Shown one piece after another: positions 1 through 10,836 of a stretch of DNA of 64,000 nucleotides. The notes below the pieces were generated by a model that was not told the DNA's origin, made no database searches, and saw nothing but the letters and a program-made list of their open reading frames with translations. The number at the start of each line of letters is the position of its first letter. The stretch's first letter is position 1. Source of the DNA: Paramecium tetraurelia. Its lineage: Eukaryota; Ciliophora; Oligohymenophorea; Peniculida; Parameciidae. The position numbers and the translations under genes are program-made. The stretch is from contig NW_001799627.1 of the NCBI RefSeq assembly GCF_000165425.1, forward strand, positions 270,205-334,204, read 5' to 3'.

Positions 1-261
1 TTCCAAAGTGCAATGAGATGGAATGGAGAAGGAGACCTTTTTTTGACTCTACGTCTCCTTGTTATTGCGGTTTTTTAGTAATCCTTTTGGTTTTATAGCT
101 AAATCAAGTTGTTCAGTCAAATCGTGATGTTTATTTGGCTTCAAAGTGTTTTTAGTCCCTTAAGTCTTTGATCTGGTTCTCCCAGTGATTTCTTCATCAT
201 CATTATTGCAAGTAAATTCATAATCCTCTTCTCTTTCAGAGACTAAGACAGGAGAGTGCAT
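1..261 (-). CDS. Partial hypothetical protein with RVxF-like motif
   Basis: This is the 5' part of a minus-strand gene; the window edge cuts off the rest. The only in-frame ATG is at 261, and the frame stays open for 87 codons with glutamines encoded by TAA and TAG. The N-terminus is acidic (MHSPVLVSEREEDYEF), then basic and Ser/Thr/Asn-rich, with no membrane segment or signal peptide. Near residue 75 the run SKKVSFSI matches the KVxF form of the RVxF docking motif used by protein phosphatase 1 regulators. That motif is short and can occur by chance, so a PP1-regulatory role is only an inference. No family was recognised. Confidence 0.6.
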
Positions 262-479
262 ATGGAAGTATTATTTTATGTGGTCAAATTTATTTGATAC
301 TATAGCATGTGGAATTGTTTTAAAATGATATAATCTAACTAAGCCTCCATTATGTTCATCTTTAAAAGTAAGACTAATATTAATCAATCAAGGAAAGTAC
401 TTAAGAGTCTGATCAAGCATAAGTATTAATTTTTGATAAAATAATTTATATTCAAAGTTGTCACAATTCGATTTTGTAA

Positions 480-1513
480 TATAATGGATAATTACAATTA
501 GTATAAATAATCGATTTATTTTATCGTTTGTTAGACTACCGTCTCTATAAACTTCTAGTTCTTTTGAAATTTTGTTAAACTCTGACTTATTCTGTTATTA
601 AAAATCTAACTGATTTTATAGTTTGAGATGAATTAGGTGATTAGGAATCACTATTAAATCTACTTTTTTTTATTATCCCTTTGTATTTTTATTTTTATTT
701 AGATTAATTATTTAATATTGGAGGAGAATAGCTTATTTTTTTAATACTTAATCTCTGATCGTGTTAAAAAGAACAATCATTAGTCTGATGTGCATTTATT
801 CTCATTGTTGTTGGACATGAATTATTAAATTATGATTATGCGCAGACTTGTGAAGATTTTTCAGATATTGCCTACATCGGACTACCTGGATCTTCAGGTT
901 ATTGAGGGTGTTCTTCTTCATTCTACAATTGTTATTTAGTTTTATTGCTTTCTAAAATCTACTTTTCAGGAAACCTATATTTTAAAGTTTAATAAGCTTA
1001 ATGCTTTTGTTATTCTACTTCATCAATAGAGAGCAGACTTTATAATAATACCATGGAATTTTAGGTTTAAGAACATTTAATTCCCATAATGATGCGTTTC
1101 AACAATTATATGTTATCAATAATATATACTTTATCAAAATTCTAAAAAATTCTAAGAATTCAAAATTTATAATTGAAGAAGTAAAGAATAATCTTTATAA
1201 CTAAGATTTCTAATTTGATTTTCTAAAAGCAATAAAAAAAACTGCTATGAATTAAATTTTGATTATTCCTTATCTATTTTTTCAAAGTATAATAAATTGC
1301 TTTTTGTTGAATGTTTTCCAGATCAGTGTTCTGAATTTTCTAATGAGGATTTCCTCTTAATTTTAAGTCATAAAAATTTCGACTTAAATTGTATATAATA
1401 GGTATATGAACTTTCTCTTTCATCATGCAATAAAGAAATTAATTCAAATAATTTGCTAAGAGTTTCTACTAAATAGTAAAAAAAATACTTTTTAATAAAT
1501 TAACAATTTTGAA
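480..1513 (+). pseudogene. Decayed plus-strand gene (tentative)
   Basis: The 1.7 kb between the neighbouring minus-strand genes holds no intact gene model. On the plus strand several stretches look like protein but lie in different frames separated by TGA: one around 800-890 with GHELLNYDYAQTCEDFSD, one around 1055-1250, and one around 1270-1512 with LLFVECFPDQCSEFSNED. The Cys-containing pieces are faintly like the extracellular N-terminal region of ciliate acyltransferase-3 (NRF-like) proteins, a weak resemblance judged by eye. I could not link the pieces by normal 20-30 nt introns, so this is best read as a gene remnant. The flanks 262-480 and 1514-1946 show nothing recognisable. Confidence 0.25.
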
Positions 1514-1946
1514 CTCCATTTAAAATGATATATAAAGTATCCTTAAGGAAAAATTGAAAAATGTCTAGAGGAAAATTTAATTTAAAATAATTTGAATTTT
1601 ATATAATAAATTGAAGATGTAAAAAACAGAAAAAGTGAAATTATTCAAAATAACAGAAATAGAATGGCTGCTTCTACTTGATTCAGTGGTTCAAAAGAAA
1701 GGATACAAAAAGGGTTCAACCATTTTGAATGTCAGAATAGGTGATTTATGACTTAATTGAATGTTAAATTTCTTGGAACCTATGAGTTGAATCATTTAAT
1801 TAGAATTCAATCATGTTCAAAATAACCTGAAGTTAACATAATTGATTGGCAATTATTTTTCAATTTAATTTAGTATATGATGCATGTAATACATTTTATT
1901 TAGCAAGAAATTGCATAAATTAATAATCTAATGAACTTCTGAATTT

Positions 1947-2571
1947 TCAATAATAATTCATTGCAAAATCTTCAACTAGGAGATTATCATAATGTGATTC
2001 ACTTTGTAATTTTTCTTTTTTTAAATCGATGTTAAAAAGGAGTCTCAATACATCTTTGAATGTTAATGTTTAGATAAGGTTTCCAAAGAGATCATCATAA
2101 GCTTGTGTGTGTTCTTTATAGGCTTTGGCCAGACTTTCGTCCATCTAAATACAATTTTAGTATTTGAAAAATTCATTAGTTAAGGACATTCCACATAATA
2201 ATAACACTGTTTTATGTAATGTGAGAGACTTTCTCCACTTCATGAATACAATAGAAAAACAAAAAATCGGAACAAGAGCTAGTAATTAATGGTAATAATA
2301 AACCTGTGTTATGCACATAAAACTTCATAAATTTAGGCAGGGATGATTTATTTAATGATTGCTATTGATTTGTGAAATATAATTCTTAAAGTTTATTTCC
2401 AATCGCAATCTTTTCACAAAGATTAAAGATGGTGGCATCTAAATATTTATAATCGTTTTTTATTTTATCATATTAAAGGATTGTGTCTTTATCTTCAAGA
2501 ATTTGATCATTATAATTGCTTGGAACGTATTCTGTTTTGCTTGATAATTATTTATATTTTCTTGTGTCCAT
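1947..2571 (-). CDS. Small membrane protein of unknown function
   Basis: A two-exon gene with one 25-nt GT...AG intron encodes 199 aa, starting MDTRKYKQLSS and ending in TGA. The first 100 residues are polar and charged. Hydrophobic stretches follow near residues 103-113 (ALVPIFCFSIVF) and 122-135 (TVLLLCGMSLTNEFF), suggesting a short hairpin membrane anchor. The C-terminus is polar again. Four or more glutamines are encoded by TAA/TAG, so the frame depends on the ciliate code. It lies 190 bp from the 3' end of the MSH5-like gene on the same strand. No family was recognised. Confidence 0.6.
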
Positions 2572-2761
2572 TAATAAAAAATAAATTCATTTTTTAATGC
2601 TAATTAAGACCAAATAACTATTGAAAAGTAAGAAAGGAAATTGATTAAAATACTCGTTTAAATGGATAATTAAAGAAATTATAATTTATCCTTTTACATA
2701 ATCAATGCACAAAATGAAAAGTGTAAAGGGAATCAATGAGGGATTTTTAAATAAAAATTGT

Positions 2762-5429
2762 TCAACTATTTTATAGATACTTATATTTAGTCAATAATTC
2801 ATATAATTATAATCCTCTCTAATAAAGTTCCTCATTTTAATGGACCAATAATGCTACTTCCAATCCGAAGGATACTTTTTAAACTCTTTTAGAATGGAAG
2901 TCAATTCTATAAACAAAAATAAGATTTTTATTCGATTCAAATGCAACTTCCATTTCTCCTTATTGCAAACACTTTTACAAGAGCAATTCCTCATGATTTT
3001 AATAATGAGTAGCTGACAAAACAATAGGCGGTGTTGGAGTCATCTACATAAAGTATTCTAAGGCTGATTTGTGAAGGTTAGATCCAACTTAATACTTAAA
3101 GTCTTTAAAATAGATTAAAATTTACTTTTGCCAATTTCATCCATCAATACCAATGATCTACTTGAAACTTTTAAGGCAGAACTTAATTGCATCAATTCCA
3201 GATTGGTTACACTTAAATTCGATTATTACTTTCCCTCACATGGAAATAATGCATGAATCTCTTCTAATAGATATGTATCTACATTCAAAGCAGGAACTGG
3301 TAATCCACAATGAACCAAATAGATTATAATACCAATTTATCTAATAAATACTGATTTACCAGAGAAGTTTGGACCAACAATCAAGAATATTCTTTTGTCA
3401 TTCAAAACAAAGTCATTTGGTTAAAATTCAACATTTTACTTCTTTGTCTACTCAACCAATAAATGTCTCCCTCCTTGAATTTTCATTTGATTGTTGTTAT
3501 TTAATTTTGGAATGCAAAGTCTCATTTATGTAATTGCAATGCTTAATCCTATGTAATAATCAATTTCTCCCACTAATTATTCTATTTATTAGAGTTAATC
3601 AGAATATGATTAAATTTATTTCACAAGCTCTATCAAGATCTTTTCTTACATAGATATAATTTGATCCTCTAAATCACCGAATTAATCATCCAAACTAAGA
3701 GTGTATGAAGTCTTAAACACCACAAAGTTTTCAGCGTCTCTTTCACTGGCCATTTCCCATCCCAAAGTTTATACTTTATCCTCTAAGTTCAAATTTGATT
3801 AAACAACAAGCTTATATGAATTATTCACATATTTCACCTCTATTGATTGAGGTTTAATACCAACCAATGCTAATTCAGATTAATGCTTATTTTTTATTAG
3901 CTAAACCCTTGTTTTTAAATTAATCTACAAAGATAATAACTATTCGAGTTAAGGGTATTTTTGCTCTTTTATTTGTACATTTGATTAATTGAACAGCAAA
4001 GAAGTTTCAATGATATCAGACAATTGACATATACTTTCTAAATTCACATTGCTTAAATCCTTTAACAATTAACATGTCTATTATTAGGCCCTTCGATCTA
4101 TTACTACAAGCTATTTCACTACTGTTACAAACTCAATCAGATACTGCAGTTGCGTAAATAACTTAGAATATGGTTCGCTCTTCTCTTAATAAGTTGACAG
4201 AACCTTCAGGACTAAATAAACAATATTAAAATACTTTAAGTAAAAGATCCAATTTTACCTGGCATCTTTATGAATTTTTAATTTGAAGGCTAGAGAGATA
4301 ATTGCTGAAATATGTATAGATTCTATAATCTTTTATTTATTATTTAATAAGATGATACTGGATTCTTTAGATAATCCAAAAATATTTTCTTAGCATAAAA
4401 CGTTTGAAAGTGTTTTTCGAATAATTATTATATGCTCAATTACTTATTCTCCTATTTTAATATTCCTAATTGATTTTATAATGAATCATTAAACTTAAGT
4501 TTACATCCTTTCTCACTTTCCTACAGTTAATTAATTATTGTGTCTAAATTGAATCGAGTTAAGATTGGTAAGGCAGAACACAAGTTTATATATATTTACT
4601 TATCAATTAATGTTTCATTGTAAATCTCTGGATGCATAAACCCAACTTATGCCAACTTATCCTAAATGTTATATTCTTCCCACTGCATGAAATTACAAAA
4701 TTTAACAACTCCTTAAATAATTTGTTTAATAGACATTAGCAATTACTGAGGAAAGTTTATGGAGTAAAAAATTATTAAAGTATCAATCTGGTACTCATTC
4801 AAATATTATCTAATTTTTGTTATTTAACTCTAATCTATTGTCACTAACAATACGCTATCTTTCATCGAATATGTGATCCCAATCTAAGGTTTGTAATAAT
4901 AGATTGATATTTTATAGTCATCTACATTATTATCATTGAAATGCAGTTTCTAGAATTGTTAACTAAATCTTAAGCTATCAAGATCCTCTTAAATAAAGTT
5001 ATTCATCTTTTAAAGAGGAGATAATATTTTGCTCCCAATCAAAGCTTAATTAGATTGGTATTATCCTAAACCATTTTATAAACTTGGTTTTTAATAATTA
5101 AAATCAGAACTAGAATTTAAGTGATTAAATTTATAAATTTAATTGTTATTCCTACAATTATTACCATTCTCCATTTCAAACTTGTAATCCTCGAATATAG
5201 ATGATTTCCTTAATCCACAATCCAAACTAGTTTAATATTATTATTATTGTTATTGTTGTTGTTATTGCTATTATCGTAGTTTTCTATCACTAAAATTTGA
5301 GTCAAACTTAAATTTGAAAGCAGAACCATTTAAATCTTTCAAAATTCTGTCTGGCTGCTATTGCTATTTGATTTCTGATTGATATAATTAAGAAAGACTC
5401 AAATTTATTGGAGTATGAATTGGTTTCAT
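2762..5429 (-). CDS. MSH5: MutS homologue, MSH5-type meiotic protein
   Basis: Three exons (23-nt introns at 4212-4234 and about 3103-3125) give 873 aa. The C-terminal ATPase domain has the MutS Walker A motif GPNFSGKSVFIRQ, a Walker B ending LVLMDEIGK, and the typical HYQNH-type segment after it. The core lever region includes NKRLQNLYIFQQL. The N-terminal segment QIGITYSMKDSVLL aligns with the start of MSH5 rather than with mismatch-binding domain I of MSH2/3/6, which appears absent. MSH5 with MSH4 forms a clamp that stabilises meiotic recombination intermediates. The first 120 residues are a low-complexity Gln/Asn-rich extension, including a run of 11 Gln. The assignment to MSH5 over MSH4 rests on eye alignment. 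Confidence 0.75.
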
Positions 5430-5666
5430 AATTATAAATAATGAATCAAAAATACTTTGAATTATCTATATGAACTCTGCTCCAGCAGAAACTATAATAT
5501 TCAGAAATTATAAATATATATAATTATAAATTATTATGAACGTTGCAGATAGAGGAATGCATATAATTCTCTTGTATTTGAGAATGAATGCTTATACAAT
5601 TCTATCAATTTAAATGCTTACCAAGGTTAATCAATCATGTTCAAGTAGAAATAATCTAAAATTTAG

Positions 5667-6503
5667 ATGATGGACTATAATTTTTATAGGTTTCTGTTAA
5701 GGGGCAAGCTTCATGATAATTCTCAATTTGTTAGCATTCTTATATGTGAAGGCTAAAGAGAAAATGCAAGTTTCTGACAATTTCTTGTTAGCCTTTTTAA
5801 ATATTTGTTGGGGAATCATAGAATTTATGAAGAGCTATCAGACTACCCAAATCAATATGAATGAATGCGAATATGTCATTAGTGTTTAGCAATTAACCTT
5901 TTACTTCTAGGCAACAACTGCGTTATGGGTAATTTAATGAAATTAATTTAGGTTGTATTAGCATTGTTTTTCAGTTAAATTGTTATAAGAATAACCAGTC
6001 TACCAATAAATTGCATTTCTCTATATCTAATATTAGTGAATCAGAAACAAAGCTGTTTGGAAGACAATATTTATTATTTGATGATATTTTCAACAGTTTG
6101 GCTAATTGTATTAGGAATTCCATATAATTTCTTTATGAGTGCAAACAAAAGAGTAGCAGGCCCTTACTAATTTCTGGCAACAATCGGAATTCTAGCCCAG
6201 ATACCAGTATGTGGTAAGCTATGCATATTTAATATAGTTTTGATTTATATGTAAGGAATGAACTATAAAGATGATGCATGTCAAATAGCATATAGTGCCT
6301 AAGAAATGTTTATGGTTATCTCAGTATTACAATTAGTGCTATTGCTTATATATTTTATCTATTACAAAGTAACATTTTCAATTTTAATTTAGAAATTCGA
6401 AAAAGAAAGAAAAAATTAAGAAATATCAAAAGAGTTAGTAAATTTATCAACAACAACTACAACTACTAAATTAACAAGTACTAAGTATACAATAAAAAAA
6501 TGA
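5667..6503 (+). CDS. Seven-TM receptor-like protein
   Basis: About 264 aa with introns at 5690-5708 (19 nt, less certain) and 5929-5951 (23 nt). It is strongly hydrophobic with about six or seven membrane helices (for example MIILNLLAFLY, LLAFLNICWGIIEF, VVLALFFSQIVIRI, FSTVWLIVLGIPYNFF, ISVLQLVLLLIYFIYY) and a cytoplasmic-looking basic tail with a run of threonines. The layout resembles ciliate GPCR-like proteins, such as the one at 53.6-54.6 kb, but no class signature is visible. The start is uncertain: an in-frame reading from an ATG near 5537 with an extra 23-nt intron is also possible. It is divergent from MSH5. Confidence 0.6.
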
Positions 6504-6551
6504 AATGTAAATTTAATTTCTTTACTCTTAAAAATTAGAAATAATAAATTA

Positions 6552-7596
6552 TCAAACCTTTTCTCCCTTTTCAACCTTTTCTCCCTTTTCCACCTTTTCT
6601 CCCTTTTCCACCTTTTCTCCCTTTTCAACCTATTCTCCCTTTTCAACCTTTTCCTTTTCCTTCATAATCGTATCAATATCCTTTTTTGGATATGTGTACT
6701 TGGTTATTTTCCTCTTCATTTTTTATTTGGGCCAAATTTTCTCATTGGTCAAATCTTCTTCATTTATTTTTCCCTCTTCTTTATCAATATTTTTGATTTA
6801 TTTATTGAACTCTTTGATAGCTTCATCTGCATTAAATAATTCTTATCTTTCATATTTCATTTAAGATCTACCTAGTAGTTAAAGAATATGTTTGATTAAT
6901 TTATCTTTCAATCTTCAACTATGGAATCTGTTAAGGCTATTCAATTTCACCTATTTTCTCAAATTCGTATTCTAGTTCTATTTGTGGTTATTTTTCTTCG
7001 TCTTTCGATCTATATTATTCTGAAGTGTCCTGATACTCACGAGATCTAATACTACTTAATGGTTTCATAAATTATTCACACATGTCCCTAAACTAAAATT
7101 ATCATATATGCTTAACTTTATAGAAAATATTTTTGCATATCAACACTTCATTTTCAAAACAAACAGTGCTAACAATGATTCTCTTTTGCTTTTTCAGAAT
7201 GGTTTCTGCTGCTATTACCTTAATCTGCAAATCCTAAAATGTGATTTTGGATCCTATTTTTATATTTCTTTAAGGTTATAATTTTTTAAAGGGTGGAGAA
7301 ATTTCTGTGAGAAATCTTTATGCCAATTCATCAGAATAATCACATATTCTACATAGGGGAGGTTCGACATTTTCATTCATAAGAATGATCTCTTTCTCTT
7401 CTTGGATTGCTTATTCTTTGGCCTATTGAAATGGCATCACTCCCAAGAGTTTATACTTATCATCAATAACTCTGACTTCTCCCTGATATTGGATATTCTC
7501 ATTGACTGGATAGGGTTTAACCTTAAGCAATGCTGATACTCGTTGAATAATTATGGGATTAAATTTGTAGATTCCGAAGCAATATTTCAATATCAT
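6552..7596 (-). CDS. infC: Mitochondrial translation initiation factor IF-3
   Basis: Three exons (introns 7093-7116 and 6847-6871) encode 331 aa. The N-terminal domain shows the IF-3 pattern: YQGEVRVIDDKYKLLGVMP, then EIILMNENVEPPLCRICDY, equivalent to the conserved PPVCRIMDYGK. The C-terminal domain begins KIGSKITFQDLQIKVIAAET and is shorter or more diverged than in bacteria. The first 25 residues (MILKYCFGIYKFNPIIIQRV) are basic and amphipathic, as expected for a mitochondrial presequence. IF-3 binds the small ribosomal subunit and keeps it free for initiation. The C-terminus carries a long charged extension ending in six-residue (V)EKGEK repeats, not part of the family core. It is head-to-head with the FAM227 gene, 97 bp apart. 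Confidence 0.85.
6553..6652 (-). repeat. 18-bp tandem repeats encoding EKGEKV
   Basis: About five to six copies of an 18-bp unit, seen on the plus strand as ccttttctcccttttcca with small variations, form the 3' end of the IF-3 coding region. They encode VEKGEKVEKGEK up to the stop. Because the unit is a multiple of three, copy-number change would lengthen or shorten the charged tail without a frameshift. Confidence 0.85.
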
Positions 7597-7693
7597 ATTA
7601 TTTCCTTGAAGCTGTGTATATAATATATTGTTATTATTGATAAATAATATTGTTGTAAATCAATATAATTTTCATTCACATATTTCATAAACA

Positions 7694-8956
7694 ATGTATG
7701 CTCCTGATTTAAGAAGAGGACCAACCACAACAACCTTTTTAGGAACAGCAACCTACATCACAGAACCTTAGGAATAGAACAAAGCCACAACCATATTAAA
7801 GATTGAAGAAGCTTAACCACCAAATACTTTCGATGAACTCTACACGCCACTCCCAAACCAAGTGGAATTCAAGAAAATCAACACAAATGTGTTAAATAGT
7901 ATGAAATTCCCCTCCAAATCAAATGACAAAGAAGATGGTTTATTAGAAGTAAACTTAAGATCATATTATAAAGGTAAAATCCATGTTTACATAATGGCAG
8001 AAATATTTGAACTTAGAAGAACACAAAGCTGTTGTTTCAGATTCCTTTTGGTATGTCGTTACCAAATTTTTTAAGAGAGAAATCCAACCTGATGAAACTT
8101 CTGAAACCTACCCCAAGATTAACTTTAACAAATTGCCAAAGGAGGATTAAAAGTTGCTCACCAGAATATCTAGGAATTATATCAATTTATTTTTGACAAT
8201 CGATCGTAAAGATGATAGACAATTATTTTTTAAGACTTACTTTGATATTTTAGCCTAAAGCGTATTCTATGCCTTATTTTACTCATTCCCTTTGAGTAGG
8301 AGCAAATTCAATGATGATTTGAAAAAGTAATTATTGGATGAGTTCTCATATCTATTTACAGGAATAGAGATAGCGAATAGTTAAAAGTATCTGAAAGAGT
8401 GGAACCTAGATTTAGGAGCAGGCAATATATTCAAAAAGTAAGCAGAGTAGAAGTTTGCCAAGCAATAACAATATGAGTAATCACTCCCACCTATTGTTTT
8501 GAGTTAAACGACAGTCAAGGCAAGAAACAAGAGAGTTATGGTACCAATTAAATGTAAATATTATGTATAAATACCGTAGTTTCTCCAATTGTGCAGATCT
8601 ATCTTGCTGAGAACAAATATTCAACAAGGAATTAAATATAAGAATACAAAATGAAATTTACTGAATCTGAAAAAAATTAAGATGAACTTGAGTTAAAGTT
8701 TGCTCGATATATTAAATTGGCTGATCAATTGAAATCTGAAGCTATAGCTATGAGAGATGACAACGAGAATAGAAAGAAGAAGATGAAATCAGAGATCAAG
8801 ACAATCAAATAAGAGACTGTGAATCATCACAAGAGATTGGAGAAGAGAAAAGCTGAAGAATTGGAGAGAGGTGCTCATGAATATGCCAATTACTTAGTAT
8901 CTATGTTAAATGCAGGAATTACAGTGGCCAATTTAGGTGTAAGTAAATAAAAATGA
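7694..8956 (+). CDS. FAM227-domain protein (likely ciliary)
   Basis: Three exons (introns 7949-7973 and 8554-8579) encode 403 aa. The central region, about residues 105-215, matches the FAM227 domain: SDSFWYVVTKFF, then LLTRISRNYINLFLT, then FFKTYFDILAQSVFYALFYSFPLSRSKFND. The C-terminal 130 residues are a charged Lys/Glu-rich helix, probably coiled coil. FAM227 proteins occur in ciliated eukaryotes and are generally linked to cilia, but their biochemical role is not known. The start MYAPDLRRG is the first ATG after the divergent IF-3 gene. Its stop lies 8 bp from the stop of the convergent kinase gene. Confidence 0.75.
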
Positions 8957-8964
8957 TACTATAA

Positions 8965-10282
8965 TCAAAAATATTTATATCCTTCAAATAAACATTAAAC
9001 ACTCTTTCTTCTTAGCAAGGTTGAGGCTTCTTCTTAAGGTTCCGAATCAGCAGATATCTGGCTTTGGTAATCAAAATTGCCATCTATGTTCTAAATCATC
9101 ATTATATGTATACTCCAGGTATATAAGGTGCTTGGATCTCTTTGTTTAACAATTTACCCCAATTGTAATTGCTTAGCCAAGGGTGTTCAAACAACTCATG
9201 TATTCCCTAAGCGCCTAATCTTTATTAAGGTTTACGTATCAATAACTAAGATTATGGTAATACTTACTCTGTTTATAAAATCTTGAACTTTGCCTGAGTA
9301 TTTGTCATCTCTCATTTAAACTTGTTTAGCCAATATCTACTCTCTGATTTCTTATCTGTTTCTTCCATTATATGGACGTTTTCCAAGAAGTAATTCGAAT
9401 GCTATGACTCCGACAGCATAATAGTCTACTGGGAATGAATGATCCATTCTACACATGACTTCAGGAGCCATGTAGCCAGGAGTTCCTGATGTATCACTGG
9501 CTGAGGAATCCTTATTCAATCGTGCGACTCCAAGATCAGTCAATCTCAAGTAGCCATCCTTATCAAACACCAAATTCTCGGGTTTGATGTCTCTGTGGAT
9601 GATACCATTTTAATGCAAGTATTACAATGACAATAAGATACAACACACAAAAAACTCTGATTTTATAAATGTTAATATTTACTTGTTTATTCTTCGGTGA
9701 ATCTCTTTTATCGGCCAATGTGATAACGAAGATCGCCTCCTCTTAGGAGATCAAGAACTAAGAATAGATTTTCTCTATCTTGGTATGCGTAATGCATATT
9801 GACAAGGAAAGGATGTTTGAGATGCTCAAGAAGGTATTTCTCATTCATGACTGAATTAACAGATCGTTTGGATATGATCCTTATTTAATGTATGCTTGGT
9901 ATACTTTGCTTTAATCATTTCTTTCAATGCGAACTCCTGTTTATTGGCTTTCATCTCGACTCTCCACACTTTTCCGAAGCCTCCTTTCCCAATTACGTAG
10001 AGGTATTTAAAGGAGTGCTTGCCAATAACTAAATAGGGGATTAGCGAATATCATACTATTGTCTTTGGGAGGGGAGGACTCGACCGAGGTTTTCCTGGTT
10101 CTGCCATAATTGTTTGTTGAATTAGTGGAAGCTGAGACATTGACTGAGACTCTCCCCATGTAATTGGATTATTGTCTGGAGATGGATCGATTGAATGGCT
10201 GGATTGGTTTTGGTTGTTCGACAGTGCATTTGGAAACAGGAGAATTCTCATCATACACAATCGAGTTTTTCATGCTTAACAT
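8965..10282 (-). CDS. AGC-type Ser/Thr kinase, STK32/YANK-like
   Basis: Six exons with five introns of 22-28 nt encode 397 aa. Residues 1-75 are a Ser/Thr/Asn-rich leader. The kinase domain has the Gly loop IGKGGFGKVW, the catalytic Lys in FALKEM, the hinge LDLLRGGDLRYHI (a YANK-family hallmark), HRDIKPEN, and GTPGYMAPE. The metal-binding triplet reads DLG instead of DFG, a conservative and usually active variant. The C-terminal lobe ends LLIRKPQQRLG ... HPWL. STK32 kinases are little studied; substrate and localisation cannot be read from the sequence. It is convergent with the FAM227 gene and divergent from the gene beside the assembly gap. Confidence 0.85.
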
Positions 10283-10477
10283 CGAAGAAGAACGTTTACG
10301 AGCACAAATCAGACAGTTTCTTTGATTGCATTGACAGTAGGATTCCACTTTTTTGGAGATTTTAAACCGAATTTTGTTTAGATTGAATTATGATGGGTTT
10401 TTGTTTGGAATTATGTCTTTGAGAGAAACATTCATTAATTATAAATTGAATTGGTAATCATAAATAAAATTAAATTT

Positions 10478-10593
10478 ATGTCATCTGCTCTATTCGCCAT
10501 AGGTTGTGGCCTAATCGTAGTGGGAGGGGGACAAAACTACTCATTCGCACCTACAGACAAATCAAGAGCAAGGAGTTTTTCAAGACTGTGGAA
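10478..10593 (+). CDS. 5' fragment of an unidentified gene, cut by gap
   Basis: An open frame starts at the ATG at 10478 and runs into the run of N. It encodes a hydrophobic N-terminus (MSSALFAIGCGLIVVGGG) followed by a basic Ser/Arg-rich segment, and could be a small membrane or mitochondrial protein. Whether it joins the sequence after the gap cannot be seen. It is too short to name. Confidence 0.35.
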
Positions 10594-10743
10594 NNNNNNN
10601 NNNNNNNNNNNNNNNNNNNNNNNNNNNNNNNNNNNNNNNNNNNNNNNNNNNNNNNNNNNNNNNNNNNNNNNNNNNNNNNNNNNNNNNNNNNNNNNNNNNN
10701 NNNNNNNNNNNNNNNNNNNNNNNNNNNNNNNNNNNNNNNNNNN
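10594..10743. other. Assembly gap (150 N)
   Basis: A run of 150 undetermined bases. A second gap further right has exactly the same length, so the number is probably a placeholder rather than a measured distance. Any frame shown across it is meaningless. Confidence 0.98.
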
Positions 10744-10836
10744 CTGTATGGTATATTAATCTCTTCATCATAAGCATATTCTTTAACACCGATTGCCTTT
10801 GGAATATACACACTTTAATTAGTATACATTATTTTA

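Noticed and set aside
6416-6646. 76-aa plus-looking/minus frame full of KREKRWKREK repeats
   Set aside because: It is another frame of the 18-bp repeats that encode the EKGEKV tail of IF-3 and crosses that gene's stop; it is not an independent gene.
10451-10813. Four overlapping open frames spanning the first run of N
   Set aside because: They are open only because N cannot form stops; nothing across the gap can be translated.
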